Source: Methanoculleus sp. MH98A (GTDB taxonomy: Archaea > Halobacteriota > Methanomicrobia > Methanomicrobiales > Methanoculleaceae). From it: DNA of 39,316 bases. Below the pieces are notes generated by a model. The model did not search any database and was not told the DNA's origin. It was given only the letters and a program-made list of their open reading frames with translations. The stretch's first letter is position 1, and every line of letters starts with the position of its first letter. Shown here in pieces: positions 22,828-31,448 of the stretch. The stretch covers positions 1 to 39,316 of the forward strand of contig NZ_JMIO01000004.1 in NCBI RefSeq assembly GCF_000691865.1, in the 5' to 3' direction. Position numbers and translations under genes: made by a program.

Positions 22828-24486
22828 ATGGCCGAATACTCCGTATTGATCGGCGGGAAGGCCGGCGAAGGCATCAACACGGCGGGCCTCTCCATCGCCG
22901 GCCTCTTCTCCCGCCTCGGCTACCGCACCTACATGTACTTCGACTACCCCTCACTCATCCGCGGCGGGCACAACTTCGCGATCGTCAGGGCCGCGGACAG
23001 AACGATCGGGGCGCACCGCACCCGGGTCGACGTCCTCCTCGCCTTCGACCAGAACAGCATCGACAACCACCGCCAGAGGCTCCACGACGGCACCACGGTC
23101 GTCTATGACGCCTCGCAGGTGGTGAGGGGCGAAGGCTACGGCCTCCCGCTCGACGATATCGTAAAAGAGGAGAATGCACCCCCGATCACCAAAAACTCCG
23201 CGATGATCGGGGCGCTTGCCCGGGTGGCGGGCATCGGGCGGGAGGTGCTCGAGGACGTCCTCCGCGCAACCGTCCCGGAAAAGCACCTGGAGGCGAACCT
23301 CCGGGTCGCCGGCCGGGGCTACGACGCCGTGGAGAGGGTCTTCACCGTCGAGCCCCTCGATGCCCCGGCGCTCCCGGTCCTGACCGGAAACGAAGTCGCA
23401 GGGCTCGGGCTCGTCCACGGCGGGCTGGACTCCTACGTCGCCTACCCGATGACACCCTCATCGAGCCTCCTCCACTTCCTCGCCAACCGCGCCGAAGACC
23501 TCGCGATCAGGGTCATCCACCCCGAAAACGAGATCGGCGTCATCCTGATGGCGCTCGGGCTCGCCTACGCGGGCGAAAAGACGGCGATCGGCACCTCGGG
23601 CGGCGGGTTCTGCCTGATGACCGAAGGCCTCTCGCTTGCCGGAATGTCGGAGATCCCCGTGACGATCGTGATGGGGCAGCGGCCCGGTCCGAGCACCGGC
23701 ATACCGACCTACACCGCCCAGACCGACCTCCACTTCGTCCTGAACGCAGGCCAGGGGGAGTTCCCCCGGCTCGTCGTCGCCCCGGGCGACCTCGAGGAGA
23801 CCTACGCCTGGTCGTCGGCAGCCCTGATGCTCTCCTGGCGATACCAGGTTCCCGCGATCGTCCTGACCGACAAGACGCTCGCCGAAGGGGCGTATTCCTT
23901 CGATACCGGGGCGATCATTCCGCCCCCGGATCACGAACCGGTGCTCTGGGACGGCGCAGGGGAGTACCGCCGCTACGTCCAAACAGAGGACGGAGTATCG
24001 CCGCTCGCCTTCCCGGGGAGGGAGGGGGCAATCGTCAAGGCAAGCAGCTACGCCCACGACGAGGCCGGGTTCACGACGGAAGATCCGACCGAAGCAAGGG
24101 AACTGCAGGAGAAGTTGCTCAGGAAAGGCGAGAGCCTCAAGGAGGAACTTGCCACCTACCCGGCGGTGATGACCTACGGCGCACGGGACGCCGGGATGAC
24201 GATCGCCTGCTGGGGGTCGCAGAAGTGGGCCTGCATCGAGGCCGCCGAAGAGTTCGGGGCGCGGGTCGTCCAGCCGCTCGTGCTTTCGCCGTTCCCCGCC
24301 CGCCAGTGGAAGGAGGCGATGATCGGGGCAGGGAAGGTCGCCTGCGTCGAGAACAACGCCACCGGGCAACTTGCCCGCCTCCTCCGGCAGCACGGCTTCG
24401 ATCCGGGCCGCCCGGTCCTGAAGTACGACGGGCGGCCGTTCGCGGTCGACGAACTGGAAGCCCGCCTTGCGGAGGTCTTCGCATGA
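22828..24486 (+). CDS. korA: 2-oxoacid:ferredoxin oxidoreductase, fused gamma-alpha subunit
   Basis: A 552-aa subunit that forms the catalytic pair with the beta subunit following it and oxidatively decarboxylates a 2-oxoacid to its CoA ester with ferredoxin. Residues about 1-180 are the gamma domain (LIGGKAGEGINTAGLSIAGL; YMYFDYPSLIRGGHNF). From about 190 on is the alpha domain with the YPMTPSSSLL signature (YPITP-type), HPENEIGVILMALGLAYAG and GTSGGGFCLMTEGLSLAG. The gamma-alpha fusion is typical of two-subunit 2-oxoacid oxidoreductases. 2-Oxoglutarate is the likeliest substrate by family, but pyruvate or branched 2-oxoacids are possible. It overlaps the next gene by 4 bp. Confidence 0.85.
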   Translation: MAEYSVLIGGKAGEGINTAGLSIAGLFSRLGYRTYMYFDYPSLIRGGHNFAIVRAADRTIGAHRTRVDVLLAFDQNSIDNHRQRLHDGTTVVYDASQVVRGEGYGLPLDDIVKEENAPPITKNSAMIGALARVAGIGREVLEDVLRATVPEKHLEANLRVAGRGYDAVERVFTVEPLDAPALPVLTGNEVAGLGLVHGGLDSYVAYPMTPSSSLLHFLANRAEDLAIRVIHPENEIGVILMALGLAYAGEKTAIGTSGGGFCLMTEGLSLAGMSEIPVTIVMGQRPGPSTGIPTYTAQTDLHFVLNAGQGEFPRLVVAPGDLEETYAWSSAALMLSWRYQVPAIVLTDKTLAEGAYSFDTGAIIPPPDHEPVLWDGAGEYRRYVQTEDGVSPLAFPGREGAIVKASSYAHDEAGFTTEDPTEARELQEKLLRKGESLKEELATYPAVMTYGARDAGMTIACWGSQKWACIEAAEEFGARVVQPLVLSPFPARQWKEAMIGAGKVACVENNATGQLARLLRQHGFDPGRPVLKYDGRPFAVDELEARLAEVFA

Positions 24487-25367
24487 CCCCGGATCAGCCT
24501 CCCGGCCGGCCGGCGGGCGGGCTCATCAGCCCGGCAGAGAACACCTGGTGCCCCGGCTGCGGCAACTTCTCGATAGAGCACATGATGAAGTCGGCCGTCG
24601 CCGAACTCTCGGAGGAGGAGGGGATACCCCTCGAGAACTTCGTCCTCCTCGGCGGGATCGGGTGCCACGGGAAGCTGGCCGATTACTTAAACGTCAACAC
24701 CCTCTACGCCATCCACGGCCGTTCGGTCCCGGCGGCTACCGGGATACGCCTCGCAAATCCGGATCTAAAGGTGATCTGCCACGTCGGGGACGGGGACATC
24801 TACGCCGAGGGGCTGGATCATCTCATCTTCGCGGCCAAACGGAACAGCGACATCACCGTCATCGTCCACGACAACCGGGTCTACGGGCTGACGACGGGGC
24901 AGTACACCCCGACGTCGCCCGAAGGGTTTCGCGGCCGCTCCACCCCCGGCGGCATCACGGAGCACCCCATCAACCCGCTCGAAGTCATGCTCGCCGCCGG
25001 GGCCACCCACATCGCGCGGGGCTACACGAAGAAGGTCCGGCACTTAAAAGACCTCTTCAAGGAGGCGATCATGCACCGGGGGTTCTCGTTCGTCGACGTC
25101 CTCCAGATCTGCGCGACCTACTTCAACCTGACCGACTACTACAACGAGCACGCCTACGAGATGGAGGAGGGCGAGGCCGACACGGCTGAGTTCGCGAGCG
25201 CTCTAGGAAAGATCCGGGAATGGGACTACGACCGGGAGGCGCCGATCCCGCTCGGAACGTTCTACTCGGTAAAAAAGCCGATCTACGAGGAGAAGTTCCG
25301 GGCGCTCACGGCCGATAGATCGGAGAGGCGGGCGCTTGTCCGGAAGGTCATCGAGGAGTGGCGGTGA
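24483..25367 (+). CDS. korB: 2-oxoacid:ferredoxin oxidoreductase, beta subunit (TPP-binding)
   Basis: A 294-aa partner of the upstream alpha subunit. It contains CPGCGNFS (cluster-ligand region), the TPP/Mg motif GDGDIYAEGLDHLIFAAKRN through VHDNRVYGLTTGQYTPTS, and a C-terminal FVDVLQICATYFN with a conserved Cys. The ATG overlaps the stop of korA in ATGA, so translation is coupled. No separate delta ferredoxin subunit gene is present, which again fits the two-subunit type. It is followed after 44 bp by an SDR gene on the same strand. Confidence 0.88.
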   Translation: MTPDQPPGRPAGGLISPAENTWCPGCGNFSIEHMMKSAVAELSEEEGIPLENFVLLGGIGCHGKLADYLNVNTLYAIHGRSVPAATGIRLANPDLKVICHVGDGDIYAEGLDHLIFAAKRNSDITVIVHDNRVYGLTTGQYTPTSPEGFRGRSTPGGITEHPINPLEVMLAAGATHIARGYTKKVRHLKDLFKEAIMHRGFSFVDVLQICATYFNLTDYYNEHAYEMEEGEADTAEFASALGKIREWDYDREAPIPLGTFYSVKKPIYEEKFRALTADRSERRALVRKVIEEWR

Positions 25368-25411
25368 GACCCGCCCGAGACCTTCATAAACCACCCGGAA
25401 GGTGAGGCGAT

Positions 25412-26224
25412 ATGAAACGGCTGGAAGGAAAGAACGTCCTCGTCACCGGCGGCTCGACCGGGATCGGCCGGGCAACGGCGATCCGGTTCGCGGACGAGGG
25501 TGCAAACGTCGCCATAAACTACCATTCAAGCGAGAGGGAAGCGGAGATCACGCTTGAGGAGGCCCAAAAGACCTGCAGCATCATCCGCGAGAAAGGGTGC
25601 CGGGAGATGCTGGTCCAGGGGAACGTCGCGAGCGAAGAGGACGTGAAGCGCATATTCCGCGAAGTTCTCAAGGCATGGGGGAGACTCGATGTCCTGGTCA
25701 ACAACGCGGGCATCCAGACCACGAGCCCGACCCACGAGATGGCTATGGACGCCTACGACCGGGTTCTCGCGGTGAACCTCCGGGGCGCGTTCCTCTGCTC
25801 CCGCGAGGCGGTGCGGCACTTCCTCGACCGTGGAGGCGGGGGCGTCATCCTCAACAACACCTCGGTTCACGAGACCATCCCGAAACCGCAGTACGCCCCC
25901 TACGCCGCGAGCAAGGCGGGACTCGGGGCTCTTTCGAGGACGCTCGCACTCGAGTACGCCGGGCAGAGCATCCGGGTCAACACGGTCGCCCCCGGAGCAA
26001 TCAATACCCCGATCAACAGGGAGTGGACGGACGACCCCGAGAAGAGGGCGCTTGTGGAGGGGCACATCCCGATGGGGCGCGCCGGAGAGCCCGGGGAGAT
26101 CGCCGCGGCCTTTGCCTTCCTCGCCTCCGACGAGGCCGCCTACATCACCGGGCAGACCATCTACGTCGACGGCGGGCTGACGCTCTATCCCGACTTCAGG
26201 ATGCCGTGGTCGTCGGGGAGTTGA
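25412..26224 (+). CDS. Short-chain dehydrogenase (glucose 1-dehydrogenase-like)
   Basis: A 270-aa classical SDR. It has the cofactor motif TGGSTGIGRA, NNAG at the fourth strand, a catalytic Ser in NNTSVHE, YAASK as the Tyr-Lys pair, and PGAINTPINREW. The C-terminal YITGQTIYVDGGLTLYP is typical of the FabG/glucose-dehydrogenase group. N-terminal residues after the second strand (NYHSSEREAE) suggest NADP(H). The substrate is unknown. The SD GGAAGGTGAGG precedes the ATG. It may be read through from korAB or from a TATA-like TTCATAAACC (25382-25392). Confidence 0.85.
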   Translation: MKRLEGKNVLVTGGSTGIGRATAIRFADEGANVAINYHSSEREAEITLEEAQKTCSIIREKGCREMLVQGNVASEEDVKRIFREVLKAWGRLDVLVNNAGIQTTSPTHEMAMDAYDRVLAVNLRGAFLCSREAVRHFLDRGGGGVILNNTSVHETIPKPQYAPYAASKAGLGALSRTLALEYAGQSIRVNTVAPGAINTPINREWTDDPEKRALVEGHIPMGRAGEPGEIAAAFAFLASDEAAYITGQTIYVDGGLTLYPDFRMPWSSGS

Positions 26225-26304
26225 GGGACGGCAGGAGCCCACAACGGGCATATCGGCCGAACCGTCGCCGGAAAGCCATGCAGTTCATTCAAACAGATTA
26301 ATAT

Positions 26305-26324
26305 AATTCTATTTTTATATAATT
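26305..26324 (+). promoter_or_regulatory. Promoter of the MFS transporter
   Basis: The AT-rich block TCTATTTTTATATAATTAGG contains a TATA box centred near 26318, about 25 bp before the leader stem-loop. Confidence 0.55.
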
Positions 26325-26335
26325 AGGCTCGGAAA

Positions 26336-26355
26336 ATCGCCCGCCGCCGGGCGAT
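26336..26355 (+). promoter_or_regulatory. 5'-leader stem-loop before MFS gene
   Basis: A perfect 8-bp stem ATCGCCCG/CGGGCGAT closes a CCGC loop at the predicted 5' end of the mRNA, a few bases before the SD GGGGTGA (26361-26367). It recalls the leader hairpin at 7289-7308. Confidence 0.5.
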
Positions 26356-26375
26356 CCATCGGGGTGAACGGTGTC

Positions 26376-27887
26376 GTGAACATAAGAAGGGGACGCAGGC
26401 GACGCACGGTCTTCGAGACAAAAGAGAGCCTGGCGGCCGAAGAGGTCGACCACGGCTTAAAACTCGTCATCAGGGACGGGCTTGCCACCCAGGCGATGGT
26501 GACGCTGACCGGCGGCATCTTTCTCGTGGCCTTCGCCCTGCAGCTCGGGGCGTCCAACACCGTCATCGGCCTGCTCGCCGCAATCCCGCCGCTCGCAGAA
26601 CTCCTGCAGATACCGTCTATCTACATCGTCGACCGCGTGCAGAAAAGGAGGCTCGTGGTCGTTGCGGCATCGTTCGCCGCGCGCCTCTGCTGGATACCCA
26701 TCATCCTGATACCGTTCCTCCTCTCACCGGGACAGGGGATAATCGCGCTCATCGCCTCAATTGCCCTCTACGCATCGTTCTCGGCGATATCTCACTGCGG
26801 CTGGAACTCCTGGATGCGCGACCTGGTGCCGCAGGACCGGCTCGGGGACTTCTTCTCCCGGCGGCTGACCCTTTCCACGGGGATCGCGCTCGTCATCAGC
26901 CTCGCCGCCGGGTTCTTCATCGACTCGTGGGAGATCGCCGTCCCGGACCTTGCAGCCTACGGCTACTCGATCCTCTTCCTTCTCGGGCTCATCGCCGGGC
27001 TCGTCGGGATCACGTTCCTCGCCCGCACCCCCGAGCCCCGGATGACCGTTGAAAATAACGAGGCCGGCCTGCTCGCCGCGATCAAAAAGCCATTCGCAGA
27101 CCTCAACTTCAAGAACCTCATCGTCTTCCTCGGGTCGTGGAACTTCGCCGTCAACCTCGCATCGCCGTTCTTCACGGTCTATATGCTGCAGAGGATCGGT
27201 CTCGATATCTCGATCGTCGTCGCCCTCAGCGTCCTCAGCCAGGTCATGAACATCGTCTTCTACCGGTCGTGGGGCCGTGTCTCCGACCGCTACTCCAACA
27301 AGTCGGTGCTTGCGGTGAGCGGGCCGCTCTTTATGCTCGCAATCTTCGCCTGGATGTTCGTCACGCTCCCGAACGTCTACATCCTGACCTACCCGCTGCT
27401 CATCATCATCCATATCCTGATGGGCATCTCCCTTGCCGGGGTCTCGCTTGCCTCGGGAAACATCGGCCTGAAGATGGCGCCGCAGGGCCAGGCGACCAGT
27501 TACCTTGCAGCGAGCACCTTCGCGAACTCCGTCGCCGCTGGCGTCGCCCCGATCCTCGGCGGGCTTTTCGTGGACTTCTTCGCTGAGCGGGAGCTCATCT
27601 GGACGCTTATCTGGAAGGATCCGGTGCAGGAACTCGTCTTCGTCACCCTCGACATCCAGCAGTGGGAGTTCTTCTTCCTCTTCGCCTTCATCCTCGGGCT
27701 CTACTCGCTCCACCGGCTGGCGGCGGTGCAGGAGGAGGGCGAGGCGAAGGAGCAGGAGGTCGTCGACGAACTCATCGCGGGGGTCAGGCGGGATATGCGC
27801 AACTTCTCCTCCGCCGGCGGCCTTCGGGACTTCGTGAAGTTCCCCTTCTCGTCCGCCGGGAGCCGCCGCGAGAAGAAGAAGCGGTAG
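26376..27887 (+). CDS. Major facilitator superfamily transporter
   Basis: About 503 aa with twelve predicted membrane helices and a basic N-terminal tail (MNIRRGRRRRTVFETKESL). The inter-helix motif region VDRVQKRRLVVVAASFAARL follows helix 2, and a central loop (ARTPEPRMTVENNEAGLLAA) separates the halves. A large extracytoplasmic or cytoplasmic insertion (WTLIWKDPVQELVFVTLDIQ) precedes the last helix. The substrate is unknown. GTG 26376 is preferred: SD GGGGTGA lies 8 bp upstream, and the in-frame GTG at 26364 is part of it. The next gene begins 23 bp after the stop and is probably co-transcribed. Confidence 0.85.
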   Translation: MNIRRGRRRRTVFETKESLAAEEVDHGLKLVIRDGLATQAMVTLTGGIFLVAFALQLGASNTVIGLLAAIPPLAELLQIPSIYIVDRVQKRRLVVVAASFAARLCWIPIILIPFLLSPGQGIIALIASIALYASFSAISHCGWNSWMRDLVPQDRLGDFFSRRLTLSTGIALVISLAAGFFIDSWEIAVPDLAAYGYSILFLLGLIAGLVGITFLARTPEPRMTVENNEAGLLAAIKKPFADLNFKNLIVFLGSWNFAVNLASPFFTVYMLQRIGLDISIVVALSVLSQVMNIVFYRSWGRVSDRYSNKSVLAVSGPLFMLAIFAWMFVTLPNVYILTYPLLIIIHILMGISLAGVSLASGNIGLKMAPQGQATSYLAASTFANSVAAGVAPILGGLFVDFFAERELIWTLIWKDPVQELVFVTLDIQQWEFFFLFAFILGLYSLHRLAAVQEEGEAKEQEVVDELIAGVRRDMRNFSSAGGLRDFVKFPFSSAGSRREKKKR

Positions 27888-27910
27888 GCCGGAAGTGCGC
27901 CGATACCATC

Positions 27911-28666
27911 ATGAACCCGGAGAAGAAGTCCGGTATCATGAACCGGAGGTACTCTTGCTTTGTCCTCGCCGTCGCCGCAGCGCTCGCGGCGGTGCTCGCC
28001 GCCGGCTGCGCCGGCATTCCCCCGCCCCCGGACGGCAACAGCACGCCAAAACCGCCAGAAGACGCGATTGCTCTCCCGGAGCCGCGCACCGAGGGCGACG
28101 TCTCCGTCGAGGAGGCGCTATGGGGGCGGCGGTCGGTCAGGGTCTACGCCGAGGTGCCGCTCGAACTCGCCGACGCCGGGCAGATCCTCTGGGCGGCGCA
28201 GGGGGTCACGGACGACCGGGGCTACCGGACCGCTCCCTCCGCCGGGGGCCTCTATCCGCTGGAGATCTACCTCGTCGCGGGCGGCGTCATGGGCCTTGAG
28301 CCGGGGGTCTACCATTACCGGCCGGGAGAACACCTGCTCGTCCGGGTCGGCGCAGGCGACCGGCGGACCGCGCTGCAGGCGGCGGCCGTCAACCAGACCC
28401 CCGTCGGCGACGCCCCGGCGACGATCGTCATCACGGCTGTACCGGAGCGGACGACCGCAAAATACGGCGAACGCGGGACGCGCTACGTGTACATGGAGGC
28501 CGGGCACGCCGCGGAGAACGTCTACCTCCAGGCGGAGGCGCTCGATCTCGGAACCGTCGTTATCGGGGCGTTCGACGAGGATGAGGTCCGGGAAGTTCTC
28601 GCGCTCCCGGAGAACACGACACCGCTCTACCTCATGCCGGTAGGACGGCCTGTTCCGGGTGCCTGA
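27911..28666 (+). CDS. SagB/ThcOx-type nitroreductase-fold lipoprotein
   Basis: A 251-aa FMN-dependent oxidoreductase of the SagB/nitroreductase family. The signal sequence ends in the lipobox VLAAGC (Cys33 from this start, or Cys24 from ATG 27938), so the protein is predicted to be lipid-anchored outside. The fold is shown by LWGRRSVRVYAEVPLELADA, TAPSAGGLYPLEIYLVAGG, VYHYRPGEHLLVRV and YMEAGHAAENVYLQAEALDL. The family includes azoline dehydrogenases and general nitroreductases; no peptide-cyclase genes are nearby, so the substrate is unknown. No clear SD fixes the start. Confidence 0.85.
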   Translation: MNPEKKSGIMNRRYSCFVLAVAAALAAVLAAGCAGIPPPPDGNSTPKPPEDAIALPEPRTEGDVSVEEALWGRRSVRVYAEVPLELADAGQILWAAQGVTDDRGYRTAPSAGGLYPLEIYLVAGGVMGLEPGVYHYRPGEHLLVRVGAGDRRTALQAAAVNQTPVGDAPATIVITAVPERTTAKYGERGTRYVYMEAGHAAENVYLQAEALDLGTVVIGAFDEDEVREVLALPENTTPLYLMPVGRPVPGA

Positions 28667-28671
28667 AGAAC

Positions 28672-28688
28672 AATCGCACGCGAAGAGC
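28672..28688 (+). repeat. Partial copy of the CACGCGAAG repeat
   Basis: AATCGCACGCGAAGA matches 37697-37711 exactly and shares CACGCGAAG with 11121-11129. The flanking ATCGC/GCGAT can pair as a small stem. Confidence 0.45.
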
Positions 28689-28689
28689 G

Positions 28690-29154
28690 ATGGCGGGCCC
28701 CCTACAGGGTAGCCCGATGGATGTTCTCGAAGCCATCCTGACCCGAAGGAGCGTGCGGGAGTACACCGTCGCGGCGTTTACCCTCATCACCGCCGGCTAT
28801 CCGGCCGTCTCCGTCATCGCAATCCTGCTCGTCCTCGCCGGCTGGACCTGGAGCACCATGATCTACCTATTCCTCGCGCGATGCGCGTTCTGCCCCCGGG
28901 CAGATGACAGACGGCTGCTGCTGGCTGATGCAGTGTATCGTGCCGAAACCCGCGACCATCGCCGTGCAGTCGATCCCGACGACCTCCCGGTCGGGGAAGG
29001 CCTGCTGGATCCTTGCCATGGCGATCACGTCGTTCGGGTGCCCAAAGACCGGCACCACCACGACGGTGTTTCCTATGTAGAAGTTCGCGTAACTTGCCGG
29101 CAGCCTCTCCGCGCCGCCGACCCTCCCCGGCATCGGGAGGGGGATGACCGTTAA
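28690..29154 (+). pseudogene. Nitroreductase N-terminal remnant fused to other sequence
   Basis: An open frame of 154 codons. Its ATG at 28717 starts MDVLEAILTRRSVREYT, the standard beginning of a nitroreductase, but the fold stops there. The next about 40 residues are one hydrophobic helix (AFTLITAGYPAVSVIAILLV LAGWTWST region). Everything beyond 28867 runs antisense through the aguBA gene and is unlikely to be selected. It is probably the deleted rest of a second nitroreductase gene downstream of the SagB-type one. A short membrane protein is the alternative. Confidence 0.45.
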
Positions 29155-30798
29155 AGGGTTGCCGTCCTGGTCGGTCGAGGAGAGGAGGAACTCGTAGTTC
29201 TCCTGCAGGGCGGCGTAGTTCTCGTCGTCCTCGTTTTCCTCGAGCGCGCAGAGAACAGTCCGCTCGTCCACGAACCGGGCGATATCGTCGACGTGGCCGT
29301 CGGTGTCGTCGCCGGCGATCCCCTGCTTCAGCCAGATGACGTGCCCGGCGCCGAGGTACGCCTCCAGGTAGGCCTCGACCTCCTCCCGGGAGAGGTGCGG
29401 GTTCCGGTTGGGGTTCAGGAGACAGGCCTCCGTCGTGATCACCGTGCCGCACCCGTTCACCTCGATCGACCCGCCCTCGAGGACGAACCCGGGGGTGAAG
29501 AGGGGGAGTTCCATCTCGCGGTTCATGGCGAGCGGGATCCGGGTATCATTCATGAGTTCCGTGTACTTCTCCCCCCAGGCGTTGAACGTCCAGTTCACCA
29601 TCGCGAGGTTCCCGGCCTTTCTGTTGACCAGGAACGTCGGCCCGTAGTCCCGGAACCAGACGTCGGCGTAATCGGCGAGATGGAACCTGATTCCAGACAT
29701 ATCGACGCCTTCCTCCTCGAGCATCGCCTTCACCCGGATATGCATCTTCTCGTCGGTGACGAGCAGGTCGACGATCTCAGATCCCCGGAGCGCCGCGATG
29801 ATCTCGACATAAACCCCCTCAACCGCCGCAAGATCGGGAAACGTCTCGCGATCGTGGGGCCAGGAGAGCCAGACCGCGTCGTGCGGCTCCCACTCCGCCG
29901 GCATCCGGTAGCCGGAGATTGCCGGGGTCATGCCCGGCGGGAGCCTCCGGGCGAGCAGACCGTAGGTCTCCGGCCGCCGGTTCCGGAAGAATCCCCACCC
30001 CTCCCGGACGGCCTCGTTTCCCGCGAGGTCGACCTCGACGATGAGGATTTCCTCACCGGTCTCGCTCGCCCGGGCGAGGACGTTCCCGAACGCATCGGCG
30101 ACGAAGGAACTCCCGAAGAACCGGAGATCCCCCTCGTCACCCACACGGTTGACGGCGGCGACGTGGACGCTGTTTGCGATCGCGTGGCCGCGCTGCACCG
30201 TCTCCCACGCCTCGCGCCAGTCGCCCTCGGGCGGCTCTTCTCCCGCAATCCTGCCAATGGCGGTCGGGTAGAAGATGATCTCCGCGCCCATGAGCGCAAC
30301 CGCCCTCGCGGCCTCCGGGAACCACTGGTCGTAGCAGATGAGCACGGCAATCCGGCCGTACCGGGTATCGTAGACCCGGTAATGGTCCCCGGGCAGAAAA
30401 TAGGTCTTCTCGTAGAAGAGCGGGTCGTAGGGGACGTGCACCTTCCGGTAGGCGGGGAGGAGCCGTCCGTCGGCGTCGATCACCACGGCGGTGTTGTAGT
30501 GCTCGCCTGAGGCGGCACGCTCATAGACCGGCACGACGATCACGACACCGTGCTCCCGGGCAAGCGCCGCGAAGGCTTCGGTCGACGGCCCCGGGATCGT
30601 CTCGGCGTAGCGGGAAGCGTCCGCATCCTCGTACTGCGGAAAGTAGGGGACGCGGTAGAGTTCCTGCAGGCAGAGGATCCGGGCACCTTTCGCGATCGCC
30701 GCTCTCGCCGCCTCAAGGGTGCGCTCCAGGTTGCGGTCGGGATCCTCGCTCACCGCCGTCTGGATGAGGCCGATCGTTTGCGTGCTCATCTTCATCAT
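28867..30798 (-). CDS. Fused N-carbamoylputrescine amidase-agmatine deiminase
   Basis: A 643-aa two-domain enzyme. Residues about 5-285 are a carbon-nitrogen hydrolase like AguB, with the triad Glu46 (LQELYRVPYF), Lys119 (YRKVHVP) and Cys155 (LICYDQWFPE). Residues about 298-640 are agmatine deiminase like AguA, with WFRDYGPTFLVN, FVLEGGSIEVNG, GDDTDGHVDDIARFV and the catalytic Cys623 in GTIHCISQQQ. Together they would convert agmatine to N-carbamoylputrescine and then putrescine, CO2 and ammonia. The two steps are usually separate genes. All catalytic residues appear intact. The first three Met (30798, 30795, 30789) are all possible starts; GGAG at 30804-30801 favours the second. Confidence 0.95.
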   Translation of the reverse strand: MMKMSTQTIGLIQTAVSEDPDRNLERTLEAARAAIAKGARILCLQELYRVPYFPQYEDADASRYAETIPGPSTEAFAALAREHGVVIVVPVYERAASGEHYNTAVVIDADGRLLPAYRKVHVPYDPLFYEKTYFLPGDHYRVYDTRYGRIAVLICYDQWFPEAARAVALMGAEIIFYPTAIGRIAGEEPPEGDWREAWETVQRGHAIANSVHVAAVNRVGDEGDLRFFGSSFVADAFGNVLARASETGEEILIVEVDLAGNEAVREGWGFFRNRRPETYGLLARRLPPGMTPAISGYRMPAEWEPHDAVWLSWPHDRETFPDLAAVEGVYVEIIAALRGSEIVDLLVTDEKMHIRVKAMLEEEGVDMSGIRFHLADYADVWFRDYGPTFLVNRKAGNLAMVNWTFNAWGEKYTELMNDTRIPLAMNREMELPLFTPGFVLEGGSIEVNGCGTVITTEACLLNPNRNPHLSREEVEAYLEAYLGAGHVIWLKQGIAGDDTDGHVDDIARFVDERTVLCALEENEDDENYAALQENYEFLLSSTDQDGNPLTVIPLPMPGRVGGAERLPASYANFYIGNTVVVVPVFGHPNDVIAMARIQQAFPDREVVGIDCTAMVAGFGTIHCISQQQPSVICPGAERASREE

Positions 30799-30822
30799 CT
30801 CTCCGTATCGGTAGGACGCTTC

Positions 30823-30838
30823 AGCGTTTTATAACAAC
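30823..30838. promoter_or_regulatory. Shared divergent promoter of aguBA and mntP
   Basis: One TTTTATAAC element (palindromic core TTATAA, 30829-30834) lies in the 89-bp spacer at suitable distance for both the minus-strand fusion gene and plus-strand mntP. No other TATA box is evident, so it may serve both directions. Confidence 0.45.
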
Positions 30839-30887
30839 CGCCGGGCCATAGCGTTATCCGGCACCGCGTCGGAACTTTACGGAAGCA

Positions 30888-31445
30888 ATGGATCTCGTGA
30901 CGACTCTTCTCCTCGCCGTCGGCCTCGCGATGGATGCGTTTGCGGTCTCGATCAGCGGAGGCGCCACCCTGCGGGAGAAGCGGCTCCGGTGGGCCGTCAT
31001 TGCCGGAGCGCTCTTCGGCGGGTTCCAGGCGGGGATGCCGGTGCTCGGGTGGCTCGGGGGGATGGGGCTTGCCTCGTTCGTCGGGACATACGGCCCCTGG
31101 ATTGCCTTCCTGCTGCTCGTCCTGATCGGCGGGAAGATGATCGTCGAGGCGGTGCGGGGTGACGGCGAGAGCGTCCGGTTCGAGAACGGGACCGCCACTC
31201 TCCTTCTGCTCGCCGTCGCAACGAGCATCGACGCCCTCGCCGTCGGCGTCTCGTTTGCCGTGCTGGATAGCCCGATCGTTTTGCCCGCAATCACGATCGG
31301 CATCGTGACCTTCGCCTTCTCCGCCGCCGGCGTGCTCCTCGGGGGTGCGTTCGGCCGGATCATGGGGCGGAAGGCCGGGATCGTCGGCGGCATAATCCTT
31401 GTGGGGATCGGTCTACGGATCCTGCTCGACCATCTCTTCAACTGA
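30888..31445 (+). CDS. mntP: Manganese efflux pump MntP
   Basis: A 185-aa membrane protein with six predicted helices as two three-helix repeats. It exports excess Mn(II). The conserved acidic positions are in the first repeat ([18 protein letters not shown]) and its internal duplicate ([18 protein letters not shown]). [15 protein letters not shown] and the C-terminal [12 protein letters not shown] are also typical. The length is that of the family. The 5' region shows no recognisable yybP-ykoY riboswitch. It has its own promoter shared with aguBA. Confidence 0.93.
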   Translation: MDLVTTLLLAVGLAMDAFAVSISGGATLREKRLRWAVIAGALFGGFQAGMPVLGWLGGMGLASFVGTYGPWIAFLLLVLIGGKMIVEAVRGDGESVRFENGTATLLLLAVATSIDALAVGVSFAVLDSPIVLPAITIGIVTFAFSAAGVLLGGAFGRIMGRKAGIVGGIILVGIGLRILLDHLFN

Positions 31446-31448
31446 ACC

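Noticed and set aside
30800-30887. Possible manganese (yybP-ykoY) riboswitch before mntP.
   Set aside because: The leader is at most about 30-60 nt, and the conserved loop sequences of that riboswitch are not present.
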